Under the pieces are notes generated by a model that saw only the letters and a list, made by a program, of their open reading frames with translations, did no database searches and was not told the origin of the DNA. This document shows positions 40,214 to 49,562 of a stretch of 64,000 nucleotides of DNA, one piece after another. Made by a program: the position numbers and the translations under genes. Within the stretch, counting starts at the first letter, position 1; every line of letters starts with the position of its first letter. Source of the DNA: Chrysophaeum taylorii (Eukaryota > Sar > Pelagophyceae > Pelagomonadales > Pelagomonadaceae); assembly GCA_029834535.1 (NCBI GenBank), contig JAQMWT010000598.1:17344-81343 (forward strand), read 5' to 3'.

Positions 40214-40897
40214 TCAGATTCGGAAGTTGAATCGCGGGAGCTTGAAGGCGTTTAGTTGGTGGACAGCAAGAACGTCAGCTTCCATTGATCTCGCGTGCTT
40301 GCGAACAGGCGGAACAAAGTCGCCGGGAGTTTGTGAGGTTTTTTCATCATTAGTCGGTTCCGCCGTTGGCGGTGTTGGTGCTTTCTGGGGGTGACATTTC
40401 GCGGCGACGCGGGGCTGCTGGACGCGGCGACGAACGGCTCTGCACTCCATCGCGAGCGCCCGGTCCCTGACGCGCGCCACGTGGCTGAGCGGAAGGGTGC
40501 GGGGGATGTGGCGCGGCTCGGGCAGGCCAACGAGCCTGAGGGTCGTGTCCGAGGCGTCCCTCGTCGGCGGGAAGCGGGACGTCCGCGACGAGAACGCCGT
40601 GGTCCACGATTTGGGCTGGCGGGGGAAGGCCGTCCTGGGATCGTCGTAGGTCCCGGGCGATGGCCCAGGATCGGCGAGCAAGACGTCGGCGCCGTTGAGG
40701 CTCGCGGCGGCCTGGGAGCCCTGCAGAGGTCGGCAGTTGCGCCAGCGGCGGGGCCAGTTCGAGGGTCGCGTCTGCGAGACAGACTTCAGGTCAAGCGTCG
40801 ATCGGACTTCGTAAGGCCCCGGGCCATCCCTCGCCGGCTCGAGAAAGGAGGGTTCCGAAAAGGACCGCGCGAAGCTGTAGCTCGGACCATCGATCAT
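40214..40897 (-). CDS. Sperm-tail PG-rich (SHIPPO-repeat) axonemal protein
   Basis: This 227-residue protein has spaced Pro-Gly motifs typical of SHIPPO/STPGR proteins found inside or on ciliary microtubules: GPSYSFARSF (4-13), DGPGPYEV (24-31) and PGPSPGTYDD (77-86), each followed by Ser/Phe-rich segments. The C-terminus is basic and low-complexity. The frame is open to 41020, but the ATG at 40897 starts directly at the first repeat. It is divergent from the GH28 gene, whose ATG lies 66 bp away, so the two share a short promoter region. Together with the CFAP97-like gene it implies a flagellated stage. Confidence 0.72.
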   Translation of the reverse strand: MIDGPSYSFARSFSEPSFLEPARDGPGPYEVRSTLDLKSVSQTRPSNWPRRWRNCRPLQGSQAAASLNGADVLLADPGPSPGTYDDPRTAFPRQPKSWTTAFSSRTSRFPPTRDASDTTLRLVGLPEPRHIPRTLPLSHVARVRDRALAMECRAVRRRVQQPRVAAKCHPQKAPTPPTAEPTNDEKTSQTPGDFVPPVRKHARSMEADVLAVHQLNAFKLPRFNFRI

Positions 40898-40963
40898 CAC
40901 GGCGGCGTTGATGACGTGGATGACGTCACGCCATCCGAAGACAAAAGGGGTATTTGTTAAAAA

Positions 40964-42352
40964 ATGCTGGTGCTGTTGTTGACAGTGCTTCTTGATGCGG
41001 CCTCCGCGTGGTACCGTCACGATCCCCGGCTGGTGCGCGTCGTGGCACCGCTCATCGGCGACACCACATTCGACGTGCGCGACTACGGCGCCGTGGGCGA
41101 CGGAACGACCGATGATACGACGGCCATCCAGGCTGCCCTCGACGCCTGCGCGTCGTCGGATTCCGGCGGCTTCGTCGAGTTTTCCGGCGGGACGTTCTTA
41201 TCACTCCCTCTGTACGTGAAGGGCGACAACTGTGGGCTGTGGGTCTCGTCGACGCTGCTCCAGATGCATTGGACCGAGGAGCCGCTCGGGTCGGCATCGA
41301 CGTCTTTCCTGAACGTCAAAGACGTTTCCCACTTCGCCATTACCGGCGGCGGTACCATCGACGGAAACGGGCCTCTGTGGTGGCCCAACGACGACCCGCG
41401 ACCGCGGCTCGTCCATATTAAAGACAGCGCCAACGTGGCGCTCTACGACGTCGCGTTCTACGACAGCGCCGATCACACGCTCGAGGTCTACGCGGACAAC
41501 GTCGAAATATCGCACGTCAACATTTCCGTCGATTGGACTGCGTTTGACGGGAAGGCGCCAAACACCGACGGCGTCGACGTCCACGGGACACCCTTTTATA
41601 TTCACGATTCTACCATCGACGTCGGCGACGACAACGTCGCCGTCCATGCCAGCGATATTCTCGTCGAGGACTGCGTCTTTGGCGGCGAGGGTGACGGCGT
41701 ACACGGCCACGGCGCCAGCATCGGTTCGCTCGGGGATGGGAGCGCGATTTCCAACGTGACCTTCAGGAATATCGTCTTCGAGAATACCCACGTCGGACCC
41801 AACATCAAGGTCAGCGCCGGCGCCACCTCCGGCTACTGCAAGGACGTTCTCTACGAAAATATCATCCTTTTCGACCTCCAATATTGGAACATGCGCCTTA
41901 ACATGGGCTACGACGACGACGCCGCGGAGGCTTCGCCGACAAACTACCGCCAAAGCCGCCAAAGCCGTCGTCGTTTAGGGTCGTCAAACTTCCTCCTCAG
42001 CAACATCACCTACCGCAACATATCGGCGCCAAAGACCACTCAAGTCCCGGGCGAGCTTCTCTGCTCCGACGACATCCCCTGCATCAACCTTCATCTTCAG
42101 GACATAACCTTCGCTGGCGTCGACGAAGACGACTGGGTCTGCGCGGACGCCTACGGCGATATGGACGATGTTGTCCCGGCAGCTTGCGTAAAGTCCGGCT
42201 ACCCACCCGGCGACTTTTCCTTTTCCTACTCCTACTCTTACTCCTTCGAAGAACAAGAAGAAGGAGGAGAAACAGCTAGTAGTCTGGGAGCCTCGCCGTT
42301 GCTCGTATCCGATTTGCAACGAGCCGAAACGCGGCGCACTCAGACCTCCTAG
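40964..42352 (+). CDS. Secreted GH28 (polygalacturonase-like) glycoside hydrolase
   Basis: This 462-residue protein has an N-terminal hydrophobic signal peptide (MLVLLLTVLLDAASA) and a right-handed beta-helix of the GH28 family. The hallmark motifs are NTDG (200-203), GDDN (221-224) and GHGASIGSLG (248-257), which carry the catalytic Asp residues and the His. The usual RIK motif is NIK (280-282): the substrate-binding Arg is replaced by Asn. Family members hydrolyse polygalacturonate or related uronide chains, often outside the cell. The C-terminus has a Ser/Tyr tract and a hydrophilic tail. AATAAA lies at 42366. Substrate may differ from pectin given the altered motif. Confidence 0.88.
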   Translation: MLVLLLTVLLDAASAWYRHDPRLVRVVAPLIGDTTFDVRDYGAVGDGTTDDTTAIQAALDACASSDSGGFVEFSGGTFLSLPLYVKGDNCGLWVSSTLLQMHWTEEPLGSASTSFLNVKDVSHFAITGGGTIDGNGPLWWPNDDPRPRLVHIKDSANVALYDVAFYDSADHTLEVYADNVEISHVNISVDWTAFDGKAPNTDGVDVHGTPFYIHDSTIDVGDDNVAVHASDILVEDCVFGGEGDGVHGHGASIGSLGDGSAISNVTFRNIVFENTHVGPNIKVSAGATSGYCKDVLYENIILFDLQYWNMRLNMGYDDDAAEASPTNYRQSRQSRRRLGSSNFLLSNITYRNISAPKTTQVPGELLCSDDIPCINLHLQDITFAGVDEDDWVCADAYGDMDDVVPAACVKSGYPPGDFSFSYSYSYSFEEQEEGGETASSLGASPLLVSDLQRAETRRTQTS

Positions 42353-42365
42353 CTCCCCCACCAAG

Positions 42366-42371
42366 AATAAA
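42366..42371 (+). terminator. Polyadenylation signal of the GH28 gene
   Basis: AATAAA 14 bp after the stop codon. Confidence 0.5.
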
Positions 42372-42883
42372 AAACCATATTATCCCTCCGTCGGAATTTT
42401 TCGTAGTAAAGCTTGAAGGTTGAACGACGTCTGACAACCAGATTCTTCAGCTCTGGGATCAGCGCGCTGACTGACCATATGCTTAGCATATAGTGGCGCA
42501 CGTTGCTCTGCTTGCCGTTAGTTATACAAGCGACAAGCGACTACCGATCCGCCTTTCGGATGCTAGCTTGCGTCGAGCAAAACGCACGCGGCTCCTTCGA
42601 AGTCGGCGACAGCAGCAGCAACACCACGCTACCCAGGCTTCGATTTGTCGCACGACATCAGCGTCGAGGTAACAACACCGTCTCGGGATCCAATGGAGGC
42701 TCAGACTTTTTTATCATCTAGGGCGTTAGATGCCATCGAATAGTTCAACGAAAGCGCGAAGCAATTTTGACTCGACGATGGTCGAGTGCCAGCAACACCG
42801 AGCTTTGATTTGGCCATCAGACGGACCAATCGTTGCTGTGGTCTGTCGTTTTGCCTGCCGGTTCGTCCAGTGTTAACGGACAC
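42372..42883. other. Intergenic stretch, nothing recognised
   Basis: No family-level frame or repeat was seen. A repeat block (R3b) begins at about 42884. Confidence 0.4.
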
Positions 42884-43055
42884 ATGATGACCCCGACTAG
42901 GTCCCGCGTACTTATCTCCGCCCGTCAGGCACATCCCGCCTACCCCACAAACCCACCCACATCCTTCATGCTCCCCACACACACCCCCCTCTTAGCAGTC
43001 GACATTTAAAGACACACAGACTCACCCCTCTTAGCAGTCGACCTTTAAAGACACG
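42884..43055 (-). repeat. Dispersed repeat R3, copy b
   Basis: Reverse complement of the 55321-55446 sequence: GATGACCCCGACTAGGTCCC at its left, CCACATCCTTCATGCTCCCC in the middle, and two tandem CTCTTAGCAGTCGA(C/A) units at its right. Copia C ends just to the right. Confidence 0.75.
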
Positions 43056-43084
43056 CAGTGTGTGTGACAACTATAATAGAGGAG

Positions 43085-44213
43085 ACAAGTGCAGGCCAGT
43101 AAGTTCGCCAGTAAGTTCACCTGGTCCCAATCTCTAACCCCAGTAAGTTCACCTGGTCCCAGTAAGTTCACCTAGTCCCAATCTCTAACCCCAGTAAGTT
43201 CGGCGTAAGCCCACTCGTGCTCACATCCACTCACCCCACTCTCCTTCGAGCTCGTCGCTCTCACCTCCGCCAATCTAAGCTGCTTTGATCCGTACACGCC
43301 GCTAGCCTTTGCGTTCACTCTAAAAACCCCAGTAAGCTCACTTGGTCCCAGTAAGTTCACCTGGTCACTAAGTTCACCTAGTCCCAATCTCAAACCCCAG
43401 TAAGTTCACCTGGTCCCAGTAAGTTCACCTACAGTGCGCGTGTAGACGCCGGGAGGGGGCTTATCGGTATTGCGCAGCACGTGTGGGGTAGGGTGGAGTC
43501 GTCGACTCAGAAGAGGATATCCTCGGGGTTGCCGATCGACAGAGAGCCACGTAGAGCTGGACGTGGCAGAAGACGGGCTTCGCCAAGAGGACGCCGACCT
43601 CGCGGGGCGCCTGGCCCTGGCTCTTGGTGATCGTTTGGCGTCGGCGGGCCTTACGGGATACAGGTTGGAGGAGCCTCGGTGACAACGACACGATCGATCA
43701 TGTATCTGGTACCGTTGCAGTGGCCGTGCGACGGGTCGAGGTTGCGAAGACTTTGAGCTCGCGATCAAAGTCAGCATACCGTTGGTTGTCAGGGAGTTCA
43801 AAACTCGACTCTTGAGAGCGAGGCGTCGTCTTCCGACCCAACCTAGTCGGCCGAAAAGAACTCCGACGCCTCGTCTCCGGGAAAAAAAGGCCGCGGTCAT
43901 GCGCGCGTTGTCAGCATCGACAACATCGTTTCGACGGGGCGTGAGAATGGCGCGCTGAAAGAGCCGCCGCGGGTCGTGGAAATAGTCTGCGAGGTCGCCG
44001 TAGACGGCTTTGAAAATCACTGTCTGGCTCTCGCGCCTACCTGATCCTTACTCTCGCGCCTACCTGATCCTTACCCTAAATCGAGGGACAGACAGACAGA
44101 CTCCACACACACCCCCCCCTCTTAGCAGTCGACATTTAAAGACAGACAGACAGACAGACAGACAAACAAACAAACAAACAAACAAACAAACATCTGTCGA
44201 TTAGTAGTTAAGA
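43085..44213 (-). mobile_element. Helitron relic, copy 3 (nested in Copia C)
   Basis: The 5' terminus on the minus strand is TCTTAACTACTAATCGACAG at 44213; the right end ACTTGT is at 43085. Helicase motifs are GDLADYFHDPRRLFQRAILT, a SLTTNGM/DFDRELK stretch missing from copies 1 and 2, HGHCNGTRYMI-like, and TITKSQGQAPREVGVLLAKP with VFCHVQLYVAL. Extra (TTTG)n and (TCTG)n repeats and an inserted R3-like piece lie near the 5' end. The GAACTTACTGGG array is at the 3' end. Confidence 0.8.
44094..44193 (-). repeat. Subterminal (TCTG)n/(TTTG)n repeats of Helitron copy 3
   Basis: Arrays of GACA and AAAC units on the plus strand, interrupted by the R3 motif CTCTTAGCAGTCGAC. Shorter versions occur in the other copies at the same place. 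Confidence 0.85.
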
Positions 44214-44215
44214 AG

Positions 44216-45640
44216 CTTGAAGGAAGACGTCAGGAAAGGCATTGTGGCAGAAAGAGACAGGAGATATCAGGGTGAAGTCACGAGGTGAGGTAACGAGCAC
44301 GAAGCTGGAGGAAGGGAGGAGCTTCCGTACTACGGGTGAAGATATCGCTAAGGTTGTCAAGGCGGCGATTGTGTTGAAGATCAATGATGTGGGTGCGATG
44401 ATATTCAGCGGTGCTGTAAAAGCGAATGGCAATATGGCGGGTGCGCCGCATGAGACATTGGAGACGGACTTGGGTGACGGTGGTGGTGTTATCGACATAC
44501 ATTGGGACCGTGTGACGAGGGAGATCAAAGGCATCAAAAAGTTTGAGAAGCCAAGAGAGCTCAGCAGTAGCGGCGTAAAGAGCGAGCAATTCAGCTTCAA
44601 AAGAGGAGCGGGCGAGGAGGTACTGCGAGCGTGAGCAGTAGGCTACCATAGAACCAGCAAGGAGAAAACAAAAGCCCGGAGTGGAGTGGCGGGCATCAGG
44701 GTCGTCGGCCCAGCTGGAGTCGGAATAACCACAGAGACGAAGGGTAGAATCGTGACCAAGGACAAGGGCAAGATCTTGAGGACCATTGCAGTGGGGTTTA
44801 CCAGGATTGTCAGTAAAAGGCGCACACGGATTGACGTTCCAAGTGATATCAGGGCGAGGCATAACAGAAAGAAACAAGACACAACGGAGAATACGACGAA
44901 AAGGGATGCGTGCCATGAAGACGTGAGAAGGGGAGCCAGGTGCAGGAGAAGCAGCCGCAGAAAGAGGAAGAACTTTGGGAGCGGGAGTCAAGTCTGGTTG
45001 TGCGCGAGCACGCGTAATGCGGAGACCAACTTAAGTGGTCAGATCAAGCTCTCGTTAACATCAGTGAAGGTTCGGAAACGGAGGAAGAAGGCTGGGTAAT
45101 GACCAAGGCAAGGACGAGGGTGCGCCACAAGAAGATCATCAACGACAAGAACGAGACGTAGGACAACGGTAGAATTAAGCACGAGCTTGTAACGGCAAGT
45201 GTCACCAGATCCGCGGACGAAGCCACAATCATTGACAAGGAAGCGTTCGAAGTAAAGCCACCAGTGGGGACATGCTCGTTTGCAACCATACCAAGAGCGA
45301 CGGAGCGTGTAAATGATTTTGAAACCATCGGTGGGTTGGCGAGGAGCATAACCTTCGGGTGGCCAGACATAGATGTCTTCGTCAATGGGAGCTTGGATAA
45401 AAGCGGAGCTGACAGCCAGCTTATGCAAATCCCAGTCGTGAACAGCAACGCCAGACAGGGGCTTGTATGAAAGCAGAGATGACATCTACAGGACGGTACG
45501 TGTCGTGGTAAGCAATGCCGTGAACCTGGGTGTAACCGCGGACAACGAGATGAGCCGTGTACGATTTGAAGCGGCCAGATTCATACTTCGTGCGGTGGAC
45601 CCACTTCAAAGGGCAGATGGTGCCAGAAAAAGTAGAAGGA
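44216..45640 (-). pseudogene. Copia C reverse transcriptase and RNase H relic
   Basis: Minus-strand frames match Copia A and B: QAPIDEDIYVWPPEGYAPRQ, RSWYGCKRACPHWWLYFERF, LVLVVDDLLVAHPRP, then RNase H pieces CGYSDSSWADDPDARHSTPG and SSFEAELLALYAATAELSWL. Frame breaks and short deletions separate them, so the copy is inactive. Confidence 0.85.
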
Positions 45641-46556
45641 ACGCGAACAACATCCGAGCAACCGAGCTGACCGAGGGAATGATATTCTGTGGCAAGGGCT
45701 TGTAACCGACGTGCAGGATTTGGATGGGCTGGGCGAGACAGAGGGGAAGGAAGACATAATGAACTAACAAACGAAAGCTAGAATAATTAACGTACAGGGA
45801 AGGACAAGATGACACAGAATCGAAGGGAATGAGAAGATGACACAGAATCGACAGTGCGTGGTAAAACGCCAGTATTGCGGGTTTGAGTTGGTTCTCCATT
45901 TGTTTCTGAATAACGTGCGCTTTTTGTCGACTTTGCGCGGTCGGCTCCGTTTGGCTCGACTTTGTTTTGCATGCTTTTTGTTTTGCGTGCTTTTTGTTTT
46001 GTCGGCTCTGGTTGGCTCGACTTTGTTGTGCACGTTTTGTTGGTTTCTCTCTTTGGTTCGTCGGAGTTCATGAGCGCGTAGAATGGTCGGTTCACGTGAT
46101 GGGGTGATCAGTCCCAGTGAAACCGGCGCATTCTCATCAAACACTGGGGACAAGGGGGCAACAGCGGAAGAACAGGTGACAATCGGGCAACAGCAGGAAC
46201 AGGTGACAATGGGGCAACAGTAGACGAGAGCTTGGAATCGAGAAAGTCGGAACAACGTTGAAGTTCCTTCGGTGGTTGACATTGCAGGAAATCTGATAAG
46301 CGAAACTGTCAGCAAAAGCGAGGTCTGAAGAACAATAGCGACAAAAGTGCCTGGGATGACTTGCGTTAGGCGATTGTGGCCACTGAGAATCGCAGCGGGG
46401 TAAAGAGAGCGGGAACACACAGGCTGGTATATATGATGGCAGTGGGCCAGACGTCTGATGAGAACGTTGCCTTGGGACAGATATGTTGTTGTAGGGTTAT
46501 GACGATGGTCGGAGGCGACAGACGCAAAAAAAAAAAAAAAAAGGCTTACGTGGTGG

Positions 46557-46574
46557 GACGAACACCTGCTACCA
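46557..46574 (-). other. Primer-binding site of Copia C
   Basis: Minus-strand TGGTAGCAGGTGTTCG follows the LTR, the closest of the three to the initiator tRNA-Met type. Confidence 0.65.
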
Positions 46575-46631
46575 TGTGACAACTGTAATGGGGACGTGGT
46601 GCAGGGGTAAGTGTCATAGCTTCCTCACACA
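46575..46631 (-). repeat. 5' LTR of Copia C (~57 bp)
   Basis: Minus-strand TGTGAGGAAGC to GTTGTCACA. It is the shortest of the three Copia LTRs. Confidence 0.85.
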
Positions 46632-46708
46632 CAGTGTATTACCGAAATTATTAGCAGCTACTTCCCGTACTTGCAGAAGAAAGGATTCGCAGTGTCAGAG
46701 TAGTACGT

Positions 46709-47350
46709 ATGGCTCCACAGGCGCGCGTCCCAACGGCGCAGCAAGTCGATGAAATTGCGCAATGGATGTCGAAAGAACAGCTCGAGAAGTACGCCAAAGG
46801 CGAATTTGGTGTGTACGGTGGCCGTGGGTTGCCTGAGGGATCGACGCACGGACCACTAACTCTATACCGCCCGGACAAATCAAAGTTTGAGTTACCAGAG
46901 GGCCTCACGGTGCTCAACTTCGGGAGCTGCACGTGATATCCATTCCGCTCGAATGTGGAGGAGTTCGAGCGGGTTGCGAAGTCGTACCCTCAAGTCAACT
47001 TCTTTTATGCGTACATCGAGGAAGCCCACCCGAACGACGGCTGGACCATCTTCAACGCCACGGGAGACCACATCGAACCCGATGAGACCTACCAAGACAT
47101 CCCTCCTCCCAAGACCCTTGACGAGCGCATCGCCCTTGCCAAGCAGTGGCACGAGAAGATGGGTTTGAGCGTCGAGCTTCTCATCGACGACGTCGACGAC
47201 GCCACAAACATTGCCTTCGCGGGGCGTCCCGAGCGCCTCTACATCATCGACGGCACCACCGTTCTCTTTCAAGGCGGCGAGGGCCCGCACGACTACAGCG
47301 TGCCGAAAATGGCCGAGGCTCTCGCCAAGCTCGTCTTGGACAAGGTCTAA
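46709..47350 (+). CDS. Deiodinase-like selenoprotein with in-frame TGA (Sec76)
   Basis: Read through the TGA at 46934-46936, this is a 213-residue thioredoxin-fold protein of the iodothyronine deiodinase family. The active site reads LNFGSCT-U-YPFR at residues 69-80, with TGA exactly where the family carries selenocysteine. It is followed in the same phase by YIEEAHPNDGW (102-112), which holds the conserved His, and RLYIIDGTTVLFQGGEGP. Without readthrough, the gene would be cut to 75 residues before the fold. A SECIS-like hairpin lies in the 3' region. Algal members are probably redox or dehalogenase-type reductases; thyroid-hormone chemistry is not implied. Copia C ends 78 bp upstream, so promoter space is short. 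Confidence 0.9.
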
Positions 47351-47387
47351 CCTCGTACGCGAATCTCAGCCGCGCTCAGCTTGTGTG

Positions 47388-47475
47388 TCGCGCGCGCGTT
47401 TTTGAAATGACCTGCGTACGCTGTCTATCGAACGACGCCGACAGCTCGCGGTGAAAAACAACGTGCCGCGCCGCA
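47388..47475 (+). promoter_or_regulatory. Candidate SECIS element in 3' UTR
   Basis: About 40 bp after the stop the RNA can fold as helix I (GTTTT 47398-47402 with AAAAC 47455-47459, plus GC-rich pairing outside), core ATGA (47407-47410) opposite TGA (47452-47454), helix II of two stacks (CC-GCG with CGC-GG, then GCTGTC 47420-47425 with GACAGC 47440-47445), and a 14-base apical loop containing AA (47431-47432). This is the layout of a eukaryotic SECIS, which recruits SBP2 for selenocysteine insertion. The distance from ATGA to AA (20 bases) is longer than usual. Confidence 0.65.
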
Positions 47476-48273
47476 CCCTGAGCGACGGGAGTCGAATTAC
47501 GCGTGGATCCCTTAAGACCGCCACGCGCGGCTTACGGCGAGCGGTGATCCCCCCCCCCCTTTGTACTTGCTCGCCTGCCTGCCAGTACACACCCTGGTCA
47601 CGTTGGCTCGAGGGTGCTCGCTCAAAAATATGCCAGTGTCTGTGTCGGGTACACGTGAAGGCCTCGAAAGAGCGTTCGGTTCGTATTGCTGTGCTTTTAA
47701 ATTCACCTCGCCAGGACGCTGGTGGATATCGGTAGAGCATCCTGCTCCTGCAAGCTCAGGTCAGACATCCACCTTGCGGGCGTCGGATACTGCGGCCGGA
47801 CCACAGTTGCTGTTGCGCGCGCGTCGACCCGTTACGCATTGGTGGTAGTTAACAACAGCGGCAATCCAAGGATGGGAAGTCATTCATGCCGTTTGTCGAA
47901 CAAGCAAAGGCTGCTCTGTGGACTCGATCGACCTCGGGGCAAATAAGATGTCGAACAAAACTCGACGGACTCGCAGAGCCACGGTGGCATGAACATGGGA
48001 TTTGCGCGCAAACACGCATATGCAGCACTCGAACGGAGATGGCAGGAGATAGAGCGGAGGTTGGTGTGCCCCTGGCTCCTCCTGCTGGCCTCTCCTGCGT
48101 AGTGTACGGCGACCTCCGCTTTGCCGCGATCTGGGCAGTAGTCGCCCCGAACAATCTCTTGAGCACGTTATTATTGTTCAGTTATTAGTACAAATACATA
48201 GTAACTACACTAGAAGAAGTATCAAGTTTAATGACGCAAAAAATCTTGTTGTTCAAACTACTCGGCTGTTGAG
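47476..48273. other. Intergenic stretch, nothing recognised
   Basis: No convincing gene or repeat. Short frames on both strands lack family motifs. The 48200-48270 part is AT-rich and probably holds the promoter of the next gene. Confidence 0.4.
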
Positions 48274-49092
48274 ATGGTTGGCGCGGTGACGTCGTTCGCT
48301 GGCGCCGGGACGAGCATCTACAGCGCCCTGTTCGAGCAGAATCGGCCCGCGTGGGAGCTATTCTTGCGCGTGACGCGCGAGGCCATTGGCGATGCGGGCG
48401 ATGTGCTCGACGTGGCGTCCGGTCCTGGGGAACCTGCTGTGACGATCGCGAGATCTATTAAAGGCGCGCGCGTCACGGCGAGCGATAAGGAGGAGAGCAT
48501 GACTGTCAAAGCTGCGGCGCGGGCGGCCAAAGCCGGCGCGAGCCTCGAGGTCATTGTCGCGAGTGCCGAAGATATTCCTCGAAGTCCGGCATCTTTCGAC
48601 GTCGTCACCATGTCTTACGGGCTCAGTTTTGTGTCCGACAAGCCGCGCGTCGTGGCGGAGGTCGCGCGCGTCTTACGGCCGGGTGGGACGTTCGCGGTGT
48701 CGTATTGGCGCGAAAGCCAAGCGATTCGGATATGTGAGGCGATTTCCGAGAAGATCGGGAGTCGGGAGCTCGCGGCGCGGGACCCCTTGGGCTGCGCAAG
48801 GCCTGGTTTCATGGAGACGCTGCTCGGAGATGGATGGACCGACGTGACGCACGAGTCGGGTTCCTACGATTATACTTTTGAGTCGGCGGACGACGCGTTT
48901 TCGGCAATGACGCTGCCGATGCGATCGACGCTCGCGCACCTCGCCGAGGGTACCCCCGACGTATGGGCCAAGGCCCGCGTCGTATTTGATGCGTTTGTTG
49001 CGGAGCATCACGGCCACAACACTGGTGAGGGGGGATTGATTTTGGGTCCGAACACGTTTGGCCTCACGGTAGCCCGAAAGAGGAAGGAATAG
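48274..49092 (+). CDS. Class I SAM-dependent methyltransferase
   Basis: This 272-residue protein carries the Rossmann methyltransferase motifs: motif I VLDVASGPGEPAVTIA (about 47-62), VTASDKEESM (69-78), VIVASAEDIP (about 91-100) and FDVVTMSYGLSF (about 106-117), then VARVLRPGGTFAVSYW. The pattern is of the Methyltransf_11/UbiE-like group. Substrate is not predictable. The ATG follows an AT-rich upstream region. AATAAA lies at about 49149. Confidence 0.85.
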   Translation: MVGAVTSFAGAGTSIYSALFEQNRPAWELFLRVTREAIGDAGDVLDVASGPGEPAVTIARSIKGARVTASDKEESMTVKAAARAAKAGASLEVIVASAEDIPRSPASFDVVTMSYGLSFVSDKPRVVAEVARVLRPGGTFAVSYWRESQAIRICEAISEKIGSRELAARDPLGCARPGFMETLLGDGWTDVTHESGSYDYTFESADDAFSAMTLPMRSTLAHLAEGTPDVWAKARVVFDAFVAEHHGHNTGEGGLILGPNTFGLTVARKRKE

Positions 49093-49480
49093 GACATCAC
49101 GAAGCGATATATATTTTTGTGGGGTTGTCTCTCTGCACTAGTTTTACAATAAAGAAAAGTTTTTACACTTGTCCTGCCGCTTCTATCTTCTTCGCTGTCC
49201 TGCCCCCCTCGTCTTCTCTCTCTTCACACAACCGTCTTCTGTGCGCGTCCTTCGTTGATGCATATAATTCTTCGCGCCGTCCTCTTAGGGCAACTTAGTT
49301 GGCTTTTGATTTATCTTATCCGCCCCCCTCTGCTGCGCGCATCCAACGGTCTGGCTCCCGTCCTCTTAGGAAAAAAAAAAACTTTGTTTTGGCTTATTCT
49401 CTCCATCTGCGCTCCTTCGACGCACAGGCTCTTCGTTTGCACACCTACTTCTCACCGGGAGGGGGGTCGCCGCTCGCTCC

Positions 49481-49482
<2 letters not shown>

Positions 49483-49511
<29 letters not shown>

Positions 49512-49530
49512 TCATCATCAATCATCGTCG
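49483..49530. repeat. (ATC)n microsatellite
   Basis: About fourteen CAT/ATC units with two interruptions, between the convergent methyltransferase and NDUFAF7-like genes. Confidence 0.9.
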
Positions 49531-49562
49531 TCCATCGACCATCGTGAGAATAACACAGTGTA

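Larger units (their letters stand above)
43061..46631 (-). mobile_element. Copia LTR element C (non-autonomous, with nested Helitron)
   Basis: The right LTR is at 46575-46631 and a partial left LTR remnant (TGTGACAACTATAAT) at about 43061-43084. CAGTG at 43056-43060 and 46632-46636 is a probable target duplication, blurred by adjacent CA/TG dinucleotides. The interior has RT/RNase H relics and A-subfamily sequence but no gag, protease or integrase. A Helitron copy (43085-44213) sits at the left LTR, with loss of the rest of that LTR. Its right end is 78 bp from the selenoprotein start codon. Confidence 0.8.
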
